This document shows, one piece after another, positions 25,401 to 36,359 of a DNA stretch of 64,000 nt. The position numbers and the translations under genes are program-made. The notes under the pieces were generated by a model that searched no databases, was not told the origin of the DNA, and saw only the letters and a list, made by a program, of their open reading frames with translations. Within the stretch, counting starts at the first letter, position 1. Every line of letters begins with the position of its first letter. This DNA comes from Theobroma cacao (taxonomy: Eukaryota; Streptophyta; Magnoliopsida; Malvales; Malvaceae): contig NC_030858.1 in the NCBI RefSeq assembly GCF_000208745.1, forward strand, positions 8,784,466 through 8,848,465. Direction: 5' to 3'.

Positions 25401-26218
25401 CTTTTAGGAACTATGGCATGAACTGAGAAGGTGGTTTGCTCTGTCATGGGCATAGAAAAATCCAAAGAACATCAAGGCAGCGAATCCTATTAAAAAGAGA
25501 TGAACCCCCCATCCCCCCCACAACAGCATTTTTATAATGAAAAACTTAATTGAATGCTGCAGTCATTGTATCCGAGCACTCCCAACATTTGATCCACAGC
25601 TGGAGATATCAAGGGTGCCATGCATTGGAAATTATTGATGGTACAACTACAATTCAAATAGGTTTATATATTTTGGGTGCGTGATCATGATCGAGTCATG
25701 AGCTCCCTTGGAAAGCAATTTTCTATGGAATTTGGGTTCTAAGCAACATGAATCATGCATGTATTCAATCCCTTTCAGGTTTAAGACAGACAACTCTATG
25801 CATGTAGAATGCCTTACACAAATTAATAGTATAATAAAGTGTATAGTATAGCAAATATCAAAACATATGATAAGAATTAAAAACTGTTGTCCCACGGAAG
25901 GCATTTATCCTCCAATTCCACTCCATGTTAGAGAGAGGGAGAGGCCCAGCTTGCTTCATGCACTTTCCTAAAGGCAGAAGCAGACGCCAATTTGGAAAAG
26001 CTTCCTTTTTTTTTTTATCCCTTTCAGACAAATCCCTCTTTTCCTCCTCCATGTATAAAGTTATTTAAATTTCAAACCAACAGGATTGCAGATGTCATGT
26101 GCAAAATGCCAAGCTATCCACTGAATATTACTTCCAAATTAGGATGGCCGCGGCAGCGCGTTTGGGTAGGGCCGCCTGCTTACTAGTAGAAGAGAAAGAT
26201 GATATATATCTACAAAGT
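22453..26218. other. Intergenic, no gene seen
   Basis: About 3.8 kb of AT-rich DNA with scattered short open frames of no recognisable kind. It holds TA microsatellites (about 23440-23464 and 23640-23658). No tRNA, rRNA or transposon domain was recognised. Confidence 0.55.
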
Positions 26219-26330
26219 TTATGAATTAATTAATAAATTTTTATTTTTTATTATGTTTGATTAATTTTTTATATTTTTATTTAAAATCAAATAAACTAAT
26301 GATCGATTAATTGTTATTATTCAAAATATC
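26219..26330 (+). repeat. Dispersed AT-rich repeat, related to the 42171-42280 arm
   Basis: The run from aattaataaatttttatttt to gatcgattaatt follows the same order of blocks (tttttatt, ttattatgttt, atttttatttaaaat, aataaact, aatgat) as the left arm of the foldback element at 42171. It is probably one arm of another copy; low sequence complexity limits confidence. Confidence 0.35.
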
Positions 26331-26450
26331 AGTTCTTATTCTACGTAATATGACGGTGATGTTATATATTATTATGTTATAATAAATAATGATATGATAA
26401 GTATATTTTTCACTAAAGACAAAAGGTTATATACTTTTGGAGAGAAAATT

Positions 26451-26650
26451 TTTATTTATTACATATTTTTTTAATGGTCTCGGAGAGTAGTATATTTATG
26501 AGGTTGTAACTCTCAATATTTTTAAAATTTTTTATTTATTATATTTTTTTAATGACCTCGAAGAGTGGTATATTTATGTGGCTTTGACTCCAAAAATTTT
26601 GCAAATTTTTATTTGTTATATATTTTTTATAAATGATCTTTCAAAATAAT
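26451..26650. repeat. Tandem repeat, period about 80 bp, 2.5 copies
   Basis: tttatttattacatattttt at 26451 recurs at 26531 and, with changes, at 26608. Each of the first two units contains aatgGTCTCGGAGAGTaGTA or its variant, followed by tatttatg. Function unknown. Confidence 0.7.
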
Positions 26651-27188
26651 TTTTTTTTAATAATGAATACAAATAAAAATAATAAAATATTAATTTTTCC
26701 ACACTTCTTTCTCCTTCTTTCTTTTTCTCTCTCTTCTCTTTTATCATTTTGTACTTTTTTTTCTTTTAACTTACCATTGAAACACTTATTACTTTACTCT
26801 TTCTCTATAGCTAACTAATAAAACACATTTCATTGTTCAAAAGAGATATATGAGCTTGTAAATTTAGACAAAGAAAGACAAAAATCACTTACCACTATTG
26901 TGTGAAATTAAGATGAGATAAAGTTTTCTTTTATCTTCTTTTTTTTTTATGCTGGAGATTCTCGCAAGGTTCAACTATCTTGTTAAATTTTATTAATTAA
27001 TAAAATAAATTACATAAGGAGGGGTATGTAATGCCTTACCTCCATATTTGCAAGAAATATCGAGAATATATCCTACCTAAGGTATTACTTGCCATGCATT
27101 TTCATACATGCAAAGAATGAGAAATAGCAATAGTTTACATAAATCTACAAAAAAATAATAATAAATTAAGTATACTACTCCCTTACAT

Positions 27189-28140
27189 TCATTTGAACCT
27201 AATACATGGTAAATTAAGCTTATTTAATTGTAACATACCTTGTAATTCGCCTTGTGCTTGAATGAAAACTTGCGAATTTGCATGTAAGTAGCCACGATTA
27301 GATAAATAATCTGCAACTTGATTACCTTTACGATAAATATGTGTAATTCTGTAAGATAACTGCTTCGACCATGGTTGAATATACGCTAATAAGTAACGTA
27401 TGTCATAAGACCCCATACTTTCCTCCTGAATCATTTGTATCACAACCAATGCATCCATCTCAATCCAAACTTTAGTAATATTAAATTGTTAACATAAGAT
27501 TAGGCTTCTATGTAAGGCCAATAATTCTGCTTTTAGAGAATTACTAGCTCTAAGGTTTTTAGAAAAACAAAAATAAGCGTACCTGTATTATTTCTTAATA
27601 AACTTCCTCTAGCTGCATTATTAGAGTTATTCTTTGAACTATCGTTAACATTTAATTTAAACTCACCTGTCAATGATTTATGTTAATAAATTATTTTTGG
27701 AACCACAGAATGCTTATTTTGGAACTTTAATCCCAACATATTAGTTATTTGAATATCACCATTCTACTACCATTTCTCCCCAAGCTTACCTTGAAATAAG
27801 TGGAATAAAAGTTTCATGATCTTCGAGATTATTTTATTGGGATACATACCAAGGCTTCTGTGTTTTGCAACATTGTGTTCCACCCACAAAAACTAACAGA
27901 AAAATAATGGTAGTGAAACCTCGAATGTGGCCTTGTTTAACATAATCTCTTGAATAGACCCATGCCCAGATAATCTGAATAATATTTTGAAGATGAATAA
28001 TATAGATTTGAAAAAATTTTGCAAAATAATTCCAAATATGGCTAGCCACTAGATTATCACAAAGCACATGTATGAGAGATTTTTCTGAATTATAGCAAAT
28101 GCATTTAGAAGCTAATTAAATACCTTTATCTTTCATCCGT
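27189..28140 (-). pseudogene. LINE (L1-type) C-terminal relic: zinc-binding and RNase H-like regions
   Basis: Reading the minus strand from 28140 down, fragments in several frames give the linker after reverse transcriptase (WIPVELRMKDKG, LASKCICYNSE, then NLVASHIWNYFAKFF), a middle part (SRDYVKQGHIRG, WYVSQ) and the RNase H-like end (KLNVNDSS, KAELLALHRSLILC, WIEMDALVVIQMIQEES, ITHIYRKGNQVADYLSNRG). This matches plant non-LTR elements annotated as putative ribonuclease H proteins. At least three frameshifts or stops break it, and the reverse transcriptase itself is missing. It is a dead 5'-truncated copy. Confidence 0.8.
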
Positions 28141-28504
28141 AGCTCCACCGGTATCCAATTTCAGTACTTCTTCTTACTATTCATATTATTTAAGTGTTTA
28201 TATATTTAATCATGGTGTGATTTCTATATATCTTATTTAACTATTTATATTTTATAAAATATAGTTTTATATTTAATATTTTTAAATTTAAATAAAAATA
28301 AATAAAAATATTGAACGTTGACTGTATTAATTTTGTTTTTAAAATTTGATTAAAGTATGAGTAAATTAAAAACAATTGATAAATTTTTTAGAAGAAAAGA
28401 TGCAATCGTCTAATTGATTCTCTTAGACTTAAGTCCTAAGCTTCAATGTTTTCAACTCATAAATAAGAGCAATGTAAATCAAAACGTCCATAGCTCAATG
28501 TTAA

Positions 28505-28690
28505 AGAAATTGATGCTTTTCATGCAGAACCTAATCATGCATTAGGAGCAATGATATATTAATTTCTTATCAATCAAAGAGATGAAATTCACCATGCTTA
28601 TCTCAAACGTGAATCTTGTCAACCCATTCTTAAGAAGTATCTTTTATCAAATGATGATCATCATTCTCATTTTCAAGGTTTTTTTTTTCT
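28505..28690 (+). pseudogene. Possible hAT-type (TTF zinc-finger) transposase fragment
   Basis: A short reading frame broken by one stop gives LINQRDEIHHAYLKRESCQP, which resembles the motif rich in RD.IRRAYL..GPCQP at the start of plant TTF-type zinc-finger hAT transposases. Only about 55 codons are visible, and downstream sequence is poly(T) and AT-rich. The match is from memory of the family pattern and needs a search. Confidence 0.4.
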
Positions 28691-30100
28691 TTTTTTTATT
28701 TACATGTTACATAAAATTATTATTTGTTATGAATCATTTGATTGTTAGTTAAGTTTAATGTATTAGTTTTAAAATTTTTTTAACTCTTATTCTTTTTTTT
28801 TTTATTTCCAATTAAAGTTGATTAACTCCGCCTCTGTTTTTTACCTTTTACATCATTATCAATGAATATTAAATAATAAATTATATTTTAATCAATAATA
28901 ATTAATTAATTATTAATAAAATAATTTCATTGGACTCAAAATAAAAGTAAATGAATTTAATTGAATGTAATAAAAAAAATAAAAATTTATTTAATATTTT
29001 TTAAATATTTTAAAAAAATTTTCAAATATCATGTTAAAGAAGATTTAAAGATTTATAGTCATTAGCAAACGTATATATATTTAAAAAAATCATGCCAAGT
29101 TGCAAACGTAGATGCCGGACATCTGACATCTGTCACAGTGATAGCAACTTTCATATGGAAACAAATTACTTTTGAAGAATTTGCATCAGATGGTGTATGA
29201 AGATATGAGATCTCAGATGGGTGGCACCACCTCTGATGTAATGACAATGGCATCGCAAATTCTTACTCATCTGCGTCTGCATTGCACTGCACCCTAATTC
29301 TTCCTTCAGAATCGGAATATAAAAAATAAAAAAAAATCCTCCAGGGTGATATGGCAGGTGTTTGAAAATCATACCCAAATCACTTTGATCATTGACATTC
29401 GATCACAGACCATATTGCCCATTGCCCATCTCTTCTTACTTCTTGTGTTGTGATCAACATACATAACTTTTACACCATATCAAATATACCTAAATCACAG
29501 TTTGGAGATGAAGAGTGTTAAACCAACATCATATTGGTCCAAACTTATGCAATATTCTTCCTTAAACTTCAATAATAAACACTACCCAAAGTCATTTTCG
29601 AACAATTCCACATGATGTTACTATGCTATGGTAGTATTTTATTAGCTCATTTGTCTTCTGTTATTTTATGTTTACTGAATCCCTTCTGTCTTCTTCCTTG
29701 TTTTTTTCTTTTGTAGAACATGTGAAAGCCGGTTCCCTAGTTTTTTCACTACAGTTTCTAGCGCTTGTTAATTTCCAACTTTTGGTTTGCGAAAGGAAAA
29801 CACAACACCGATTTTGCCATTTTCATATTACATAACATTGGAGAAGAAAGTGCAAACATCTGGAGGGCATTTCAGTCTTTGCCTAATGAGGAAATGACCA
29901 GGTTTTTGGAACTCCCCACCATTTCAGCTTCCCTATATGTGCCTGTGGACTGTAATGTGAACAAACAAAAACAAAAGGAAAGTTCAAAAGTTGAAAGTTG
30001 AACGAAGCAAAGAAAGAAAGCAAAGAGAAAAGGGGAAACAAATAAAGAGAAAAGGAAAGATTTTATGCTTTTGGGGTTTGTTTGTTGCACACCAGGTTTG
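28691..30100. other. Intergenic, no gene seen
   Basis: AT-rich, with poly(T) tracts (28680-28697 and 28793-28806). A purine-rich stretch (29990-30060) precedes the putative core promoter of the thioesterase gene. Confidence 0.5.
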
Positions 30101-30106
30101 GTTCCA

Positions 30107-30112
30107 TATAAA
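30107..30112 (+). promoter_or_regulatory. Candidate TATA box of the thioesterase gene
   Basis: TATAAA in CCATATAAAGC, 696 bases upstream of the start codon, fits a transcript whose first exon is non-coding. A leader intron is likely from GTATCT at 30206 to the acceptor TTGCAG ending 30707. Inferred from signals only. Confidence 0.4.
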
Positions 30113-30802
30113 GCTTAAAAGCTTAAACCCCACTTTTCTTCTTATTCAATCTTATTATTTCCATCAGATCTTTTCACTGCATTCAGCAAGTTAACATCTT
30201 TATGGGTATCTATGGATGTTAAAAATATATATGTAAAAGAGAAGATCATTTATTTCTTGATTTTCTTTTTCTTTTTAGATAAATCAGTCATCTTTTTGAC
30301 TTTGTCTATTTTATTTGTGTGGTCATATATTCTGTAGTTGTATATTTTTAAGTGCTTTACTGGGAATGCCCACTGTCCGCAAGTATTGATTCTCTTTTCT
30401 GTCTTTGCATTGCAAATTTGTAATCTGAAAGACTTTCTTTTAATGCATTTTCTTTCGTCTGTTTGTGGATTCTTTTGTTCATGAAGAGCTGAGGCTTTTA
30501 TTTGTCCCTTTCATTATCTCTCTCTCTCTCAACCGTTCTTGGGTGCCTTTCACTTTCTGATATAGTTTTTTACAAAGGCTTTCAGACAGTGTGTAACCGG
30601 TGTAAGCAAGAGTCGTAGCTGATTTAGTTTGATGGGTTGTTTTCCATTTCCACCCTTTCCTATGCTTATAAATATAGATGGTCACTTCTAGTTCATTTTC
30701 ATTGCAGGAACTTAGTCGACACCATTGCTACAAGCATTCTGCATAGTGTAGTTCTGCTGCTGGAAAAATAAGAAAAAAATAGCTACAATTAGTAACTCTA
30801 CT

Positions 30803-33800
30803 ATGAGCTCTGGTCAGTCTTTATTATTATTTTTCTTATGAAGTAATTATTGATATTTCTTTTAGCATTCTGAGTATTTTAGTTCTTACCTTTTTAGTTG
30901 CAATTTTTTCAGGTAGTGGAACTACTAGAACTTTTGAGTTTGGGAGGACCCATGTGGTCAGACCTAAAGGGAACCACCAGGCTACAATAATTTGGCTGCA
31001 TGGTCTTGGTGACAAGGGCTCAAGGTATAAATGCTAGACTTTACTGATGTTTGTCCTTGCTAGCATTAGCATTTCTTTGATCATGGTTTTAAGATCAAAC
31101 TATTAGCTGATGGTTTTGTATCAAGTGGGAAACAACCTAGTTGATTATGGGAATCAGCAGTTTTAATGGATACATGCTATAATTTTCTTGCTTATTCTAA
31201 TCCCTTTTTTTCCATTCTACGACAAGTGTGGATTGACAATTTGCACCATTAAGAGTTTGAGCCATCAATTATCAACTAGGTTGTGGTGTTTAGTCCATCT
31301 TTATACCTGTTTCATCTGTGCCACAAGGTGAAATTTAAGTCCTTCTTTTGATCTTAGGCATTTGCCTTGTGCAAGAATAATGAACTTGTTTTCTTCCTGG
31401 AAAGCAAAAGAAAAGGAGACACAAAATGTCAACATTTTGTCCTGTTCCAGAGGAGAAGTATTTTGTTTAATAACTTGAGCTCTATGCCCCTCTCCAGAAG
31501 ATTCCCATAATGATTGATTTGATGGAAGAGATCATATAGCTCTAAACTTTAATAAAACAGGGTTAGTTGTTTATATGCATTTCCTCTAAGGATTCTAAGC
31601 TACATGGGACAGCCTCAAATCTGAAAACTGTATATGCCAGGACTAAGAATAGGGGACCACTTCTGGACTACCTTGATTGTCCTTCCAATTTTGCAGACCA
31701 AGTTCTATTATTATTTAAAGATATACTAACATTGATGATTAAGTAATCAGCTTTTGTTTTCCTAAAATTAGTAAGAGGAAATTATATTAAGATGTTTCTA
31801 TTGTTATCTAGTATGAATTGCACCATTATTTCCAAATGTTAATGGGAGATTCTTAAAATATATCATAATGCTGGCAACTTCTCTGAACTTGGGTTCTGGT
31901 CTGTTATTTCAGAATGTTAAAGAGTTTCAAAAGTTTTTTAGGGTATCTAATGGTGACTAAGATGGATATCTCCCTTTTTTGTTTTTGTTCTGCAGCTGGT
32001 CTCAGCTCTTGGAAACCCTACCCCTTCCAAATGTAAGGAAATAATTTTTTCAAATTACTCAGTGTCTTGTATATATGCAAATGCAACATGCTTAGTGATT
32101 CCCCTAATTTCTGATTGAGTAGAAAGTTTCATTTACAGACAACTGATCATATGTTTCTGTTGAAATTTAATGTTGCAGATTAAGTGGATTTGTCCAACTG
32201 CTCCTACCAGGCCAGTGGCAATATTTGGTGGACATCCTTGTACTGCATGTAAGATTTTATTCCTCGGAACAGCTATTTTCTTTAGTTCTTGTTCTAAAAT
32301 CAAGCTGACAGGTGCATCCTCAAGGTTATATTTGACAATTTGCTGTGCCCTCTGTCCAAATGAATTTCAAGTATTTTCTAAAATTACCGCAATGCTGAAA
32401 AAGATAAACTAAGCTTCTGTAATGTGTTTCAGGGTTTGATGTGGGAGATCTTTCAGGAGATGGTCCTGATGATTTGGAGGGTTTAGATGCTTCAGCAGCA
32501 CATGTCGCCAATCTGTTGTCAACAGAGCCTGCTAATAGTATGTTTTTTATTCTTAGCGACCTTCTGAAATCTTAAACCTTTAGTCATAAATTTAACTGCT
32601 CTATGGACATGCAAACAATTCAAATGTCAGGAGGTTTAATATTCTTGAGCAAGTATATCATCAGAACAGATAGTTCTGATGGTTTATGTAATTTTCTTGA
32701 CTATATTCTTTAAAAAAAAAAACCCAGTTTACTTACTTCTGTGGTTGCTATGATGCATCCACCTCAAAGTTGAACAATTTTCAAGAAGTGTTTGAATCCA
32801 TTTATATGACCTCTTATCTACACTTTGTTTCTTTTCTTTTTTTTTTTTTTTCTGGGGGGGGGGGGGGGNTTTTTTTTTTTTTTTTTTTTTTTTTTTTCTG
32901 GGGGGGGTGGGGGGAGAGGGTGGGTGTGGGGTGCGCTTTGTGTTGGTGGTTGTGCTCTCTCTTACAATAGATATGGAGACTCAAAAAAGAATTTTATGAT
33001 TATTGTGCAGTTAAACTTGGAATAGGTGGCTTTAGTATGGGTGCTGCAACTGCTCTCTACTCTGCAACCTGCCACATATTAGGGAAATATGGAAATGGAA
33101 ACCTGTATCCGGTTAACTTAAGTGCAGTTGTTGGTCTAAGTGGTTGGCTTCCCTGTTCAAGGTTTGAACTGTACAGATACAGCACATAGAAACTCATGTA
33201 CCCTTATTTATGTAAACACTACTACTTTCGTACTTTGTTTATATGCAATTCATTCAGCTCTATAGCTATTATTTTTAGGACCTTGAGGAACCAGATGGAA
33301 GGATCAATCCAGGCAGTGAGGCGTGCTGCATCCTTGCCCATTCTGCTGTGTCACGGCTTAGGTACTTTTACTCTTTTGGACAATTTTGACAGAAATCTTC
33401 AGTATAAGAAATGACGTATCTTACTCTATTTAAGTCATGTAGAGGGGTCTTAGGCAAGATGCCAGGTCCAAATAATGTCATCACTTGGTAATTTCAAAGT
33501 AAACCATTTATAGGTATCAAGAGATCAAAAGAGATCTTGAGTTTTTGATAGAATGCTTCAGTCTTCTCTTATAATGTGGTCACACACTTGCATATCTTGT
33601 ACTATTTAAGTCATGTAGAGAAGTCTAGGAAATAAGTATATGTGCAAGTGCATACGTATACACATGCACATACAAACAAAGAGGGAGCCATAACTATCCA
33701 ATAGCTTGCCAATTCTGAGAAGCATAGAAAACTTATCATTAAATTGGGATGTTGAACCACAGTACTGTACAAGCATATAATTTCATGTGCACTGTAACAT

Positions 33801-34804
33801 AGCCTTTGTTGGAATCTCATATATGGTAATAGTAATTATCTTATTAATTGTTTTACTGCTCTTACTGTTCAATGTTCTTACTTAGCTTAAACTACAGAAA
33901 TTTCTAAATTTGGCTCTGTGCATACTTTACACTCAATTATGTAGTTCATTTTTCATGTCTCACCACTTCAGCTAATAGAAATGCATGTTTCACTTATAAG
34001 TCTATTTCTTCATCAATGATATAGAAGTTTACTTTAGCATTAAAATCTTGATATGATGCTGGTTGCTTTATCAGACTGCATCATCTGGTAAAATAGTGGT
34101 TTACTGCTTATCTTTTATGTTCATTGTGACTTAATAAGCAATAAACTAGTTGAATAAAATATATTGATGCTAGTGGTTGTGAAATCATTTTGCTTTCAAA
34201 TTAATGTACTCAAAATTGTATATTAGCACACTTTGCAAAAGAAAGGCTGCTGTTAGGTTTAATCTCATTATTCTCATCTTTCCTTCTCTTGTTCTCTGAT
34301 AAATTTATTTAAATTAAAAATCCTAAAGTTTTAAGATATGCAGGTACGTCAAATAAGATTCTAAGTCAATATTGGCAAGAGGTTAACTTGCACCTACTAT
34401 GCCCTAGACTTTTAACTGCCTTGGTGTCTACCCTTGTCATGGTGCCATAAAAGAATTTGCTTCTTCCGGATATAGTTGACTTTTTTTTTTTTTGTTTTGC
34501 TGCAGGTGATGATGTGGTTGCATACAAACATGGAGAGAAATCAGCACAGGCCTTAAATTCAGTTGGTTTCCGGAATCTCATGTTTAGAACCTATAATGGG
34601 TATTTAATTGGCCCCACTTCATCAAGAACCACACAGACACGCATACACACACAACACACTCAGAAACAACTCATGTATTCTAGAGTTCAATTAAAAATGC
34701 TTAATATGCTGCGCAGGCTCGGTCACTATACAATCCCAGAAGAAACTGATGAAGTCTGCAATTGGCTAACTGCAAGGTTGGGTCTTCAGGGGTCACGATC
34801 GTGA
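30803..34804 (+). CDS. Acyl-protein thioesterase (carboxylesterase/lysophospholipase family)
   Basis: Nine coding exons join in frame: 30803-30812, 30913-31024, 31996-32032, 32179-32248, 32433-32537, 33011-33161, 33279-33361, 34506-34599 and 34717-34804, giving 249 residues, the usual size of plant cytosolic acyl-protein thioesterases. The enzyme is an alpha/beta hydrolase that removes palmitate from S-acylated proteins and may act on lysophospholipids. Visible marks are HGLGD (33-37) after a strand, WICPTAPTRPV, the nucleophile elbow GFSMG with Ser120, Asp191 in CHGLGDDVV and His224 in GLGHYTIPEE, so the Ser-Asp-His triad is complete. There is no signal peptide. The first exon carries only ten coding bases. 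The product resembles Arabidopsis At5g20060 more than the SOBER1 branch, by recall. All introns are GT-AG. Confidence 0.94.
32838..32912. repeat. Poly(T)/poly(G) low-complexity tract with one N
   Basis: T-run, CT, G-run, N (32869), T-run, CT, G-run: the same composite appears twice in the intron after exon 5 of the thioesterase. Probably a sequencing or assembly stutter across a homopolymer. Confidence 0.8.
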
Positions 34805-34967
34805 CATCAAATAAGTTGGTCTGGCAATGTGGAGATAGAGAAGAAGGAATTTAATCAGACTTATGTGTAAGGATTAGAAAGAGGTACTCTTGATAGATGC
34901 TTGGTGTGGGGTATATGGTATAGCTGCATTTTTCTACTAAACATTCCCTATCTATCGTGCTTTCCTA

Positions 34968-34973
34968 AATAAA
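34968..34973 (+). terminator. Candidate poly(A) signal of the thioesterase gene
   Basis: AATAAA lies 164 bases beyond the stop codon; a second AATAAA at 35159-35164 could serve a longer transcript. Confidence 0.5.
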
Positions 34974-35164
34974 CTTTCTCGCCATGAGTTATATTTTGGT
35001 TGACTGGCTGCTAGGAGTTGGCGGTGGTAAATTTTGTTCATTCGGTTGGAGTGGATGGGAGTTGTACTGCCATTCTCTCAATCTAGGAAATTTTGGTTTG
35101 GTTGAATTATGTACCCCAATTATAAGGCTGTCCTGCGTTTTATGTATTTTAAGTACATAATAAA

Positions 35165-36030
35165 AGCTGGAATTGGATGGATTCATTTCTTTCCTACTTG
35201 AATACCGTTGTGTGGTCATATATGCCACATGTCATGTAGACTCATTTATTATCAAAGCCAAACTTGGCTCAAGTAATGGATCTAACTAACAATGCTTAAT
35301 CTTTGGCTTTATGTTGTTTGGGGAAGTATAGGAATTTGAGGTTGTCTCTACCTCTAGCTTCCATTGACCTATAAACAATTCATGTACCTACTTTGTAAAG
35401 CGCTTAGGCTACATTGTATTTACACTTGCAGAATACCCATGTACAAGAAATAGCCGACACAATCATTAACCCAAGTCAACCAGGTAAAGGTCTTCCCCAG
35501 CCGGTGGAGTTTAAATCACGGTTGCAGTCCTCCGTTCTTCGGTCTTCGAGTTGGGAGAAAATTGTAGTAATAATTTTGGATCCATTGCTTTCATCATTGC
35601 CGCAAAATAACATTAGTACATTCCCCTTCATGGTTTCGGATTCAGAGGCAAATTGTATATGGTTGAATTAATGACCAGTATGTTGCACGTAAGTAATTTA
35701 CCAGCGGCAAATATAACAATGATGATAGAATGGCGCACTCTTACATAAAGGTTTGACAGAAGGACAACAAAGGCTTACTCAACATTAGCTTCGATAATCT
35801 CATTAAAAAAGATGAAAGAAATGCGGACATCAGTGTTGATAAATTTTTTTTTTTTTGTTGCTGGGTTGAACGGCAGCACCTTTGGGCTTTGGCGAGTCCT
35901 TCCTCTAATCATGAGGAATGAACCATAAGTGGCTTGCATTAGAAACATCCAAACGAACGAAAAGACTGACAAGCAACGGAGATAAACAGAGAAAGGAAGA
36001 CTAGGGATCACGAGGCCATCATTCCGGGTA
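35165..36030. other. Spacer between two convergent genes, no gene seen
   Basis: The thioesterase (plus) and the CXC gene (minus) point at each other here. The short open frames at 35414-35671 and 35775-36155 have no recognisable product; the latter probably overlaps the 3' end of the CXC transcript. Confidence 0.5.
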
Positions 36031-36036
36031 TTTATT
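36031..36036 (-). terminator. Candidate poly(A) signal of the CXC gene
   Basis: On the minus strand this is AATAAA, about 325 bases after the TAA stop at 36362-36360. No nearer consensus copy is obvious. Confidence 0.35.
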
Positions 36037-36359
36037 CGATGCTCTAAAAATGTGGCCGCTCTAGTACCTGTATACCAAAAAGAATTATGATGGCAATAAT
36101 CATGAATATAAAATGGTAAAACGCTACTTGAAAAGTTCCAAAGACAATATGCCAAACCTTAAAAAGTTATGAAACTTTAAAAGCAAGGTGCTCAATGCTC
36201 TCTAAAGCTCAAGTACAACAATCCAACATGAAAGTAACCTAATGCAGTATGCTGCACAATGTAGCAAAACCTAGCATAAGTCAGTGATTTGGCTAAAAAA
36301 TGCACATAATAAGGGGTCAGTAAAACGCAACAACTTACTCCAAAATGCAGGTTTGAAAA

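Noticed and set aside
32770..33025. Frames rich in Phe and Gly
   Set aside because: Translation of poly(T)/poly(G) in an intron.
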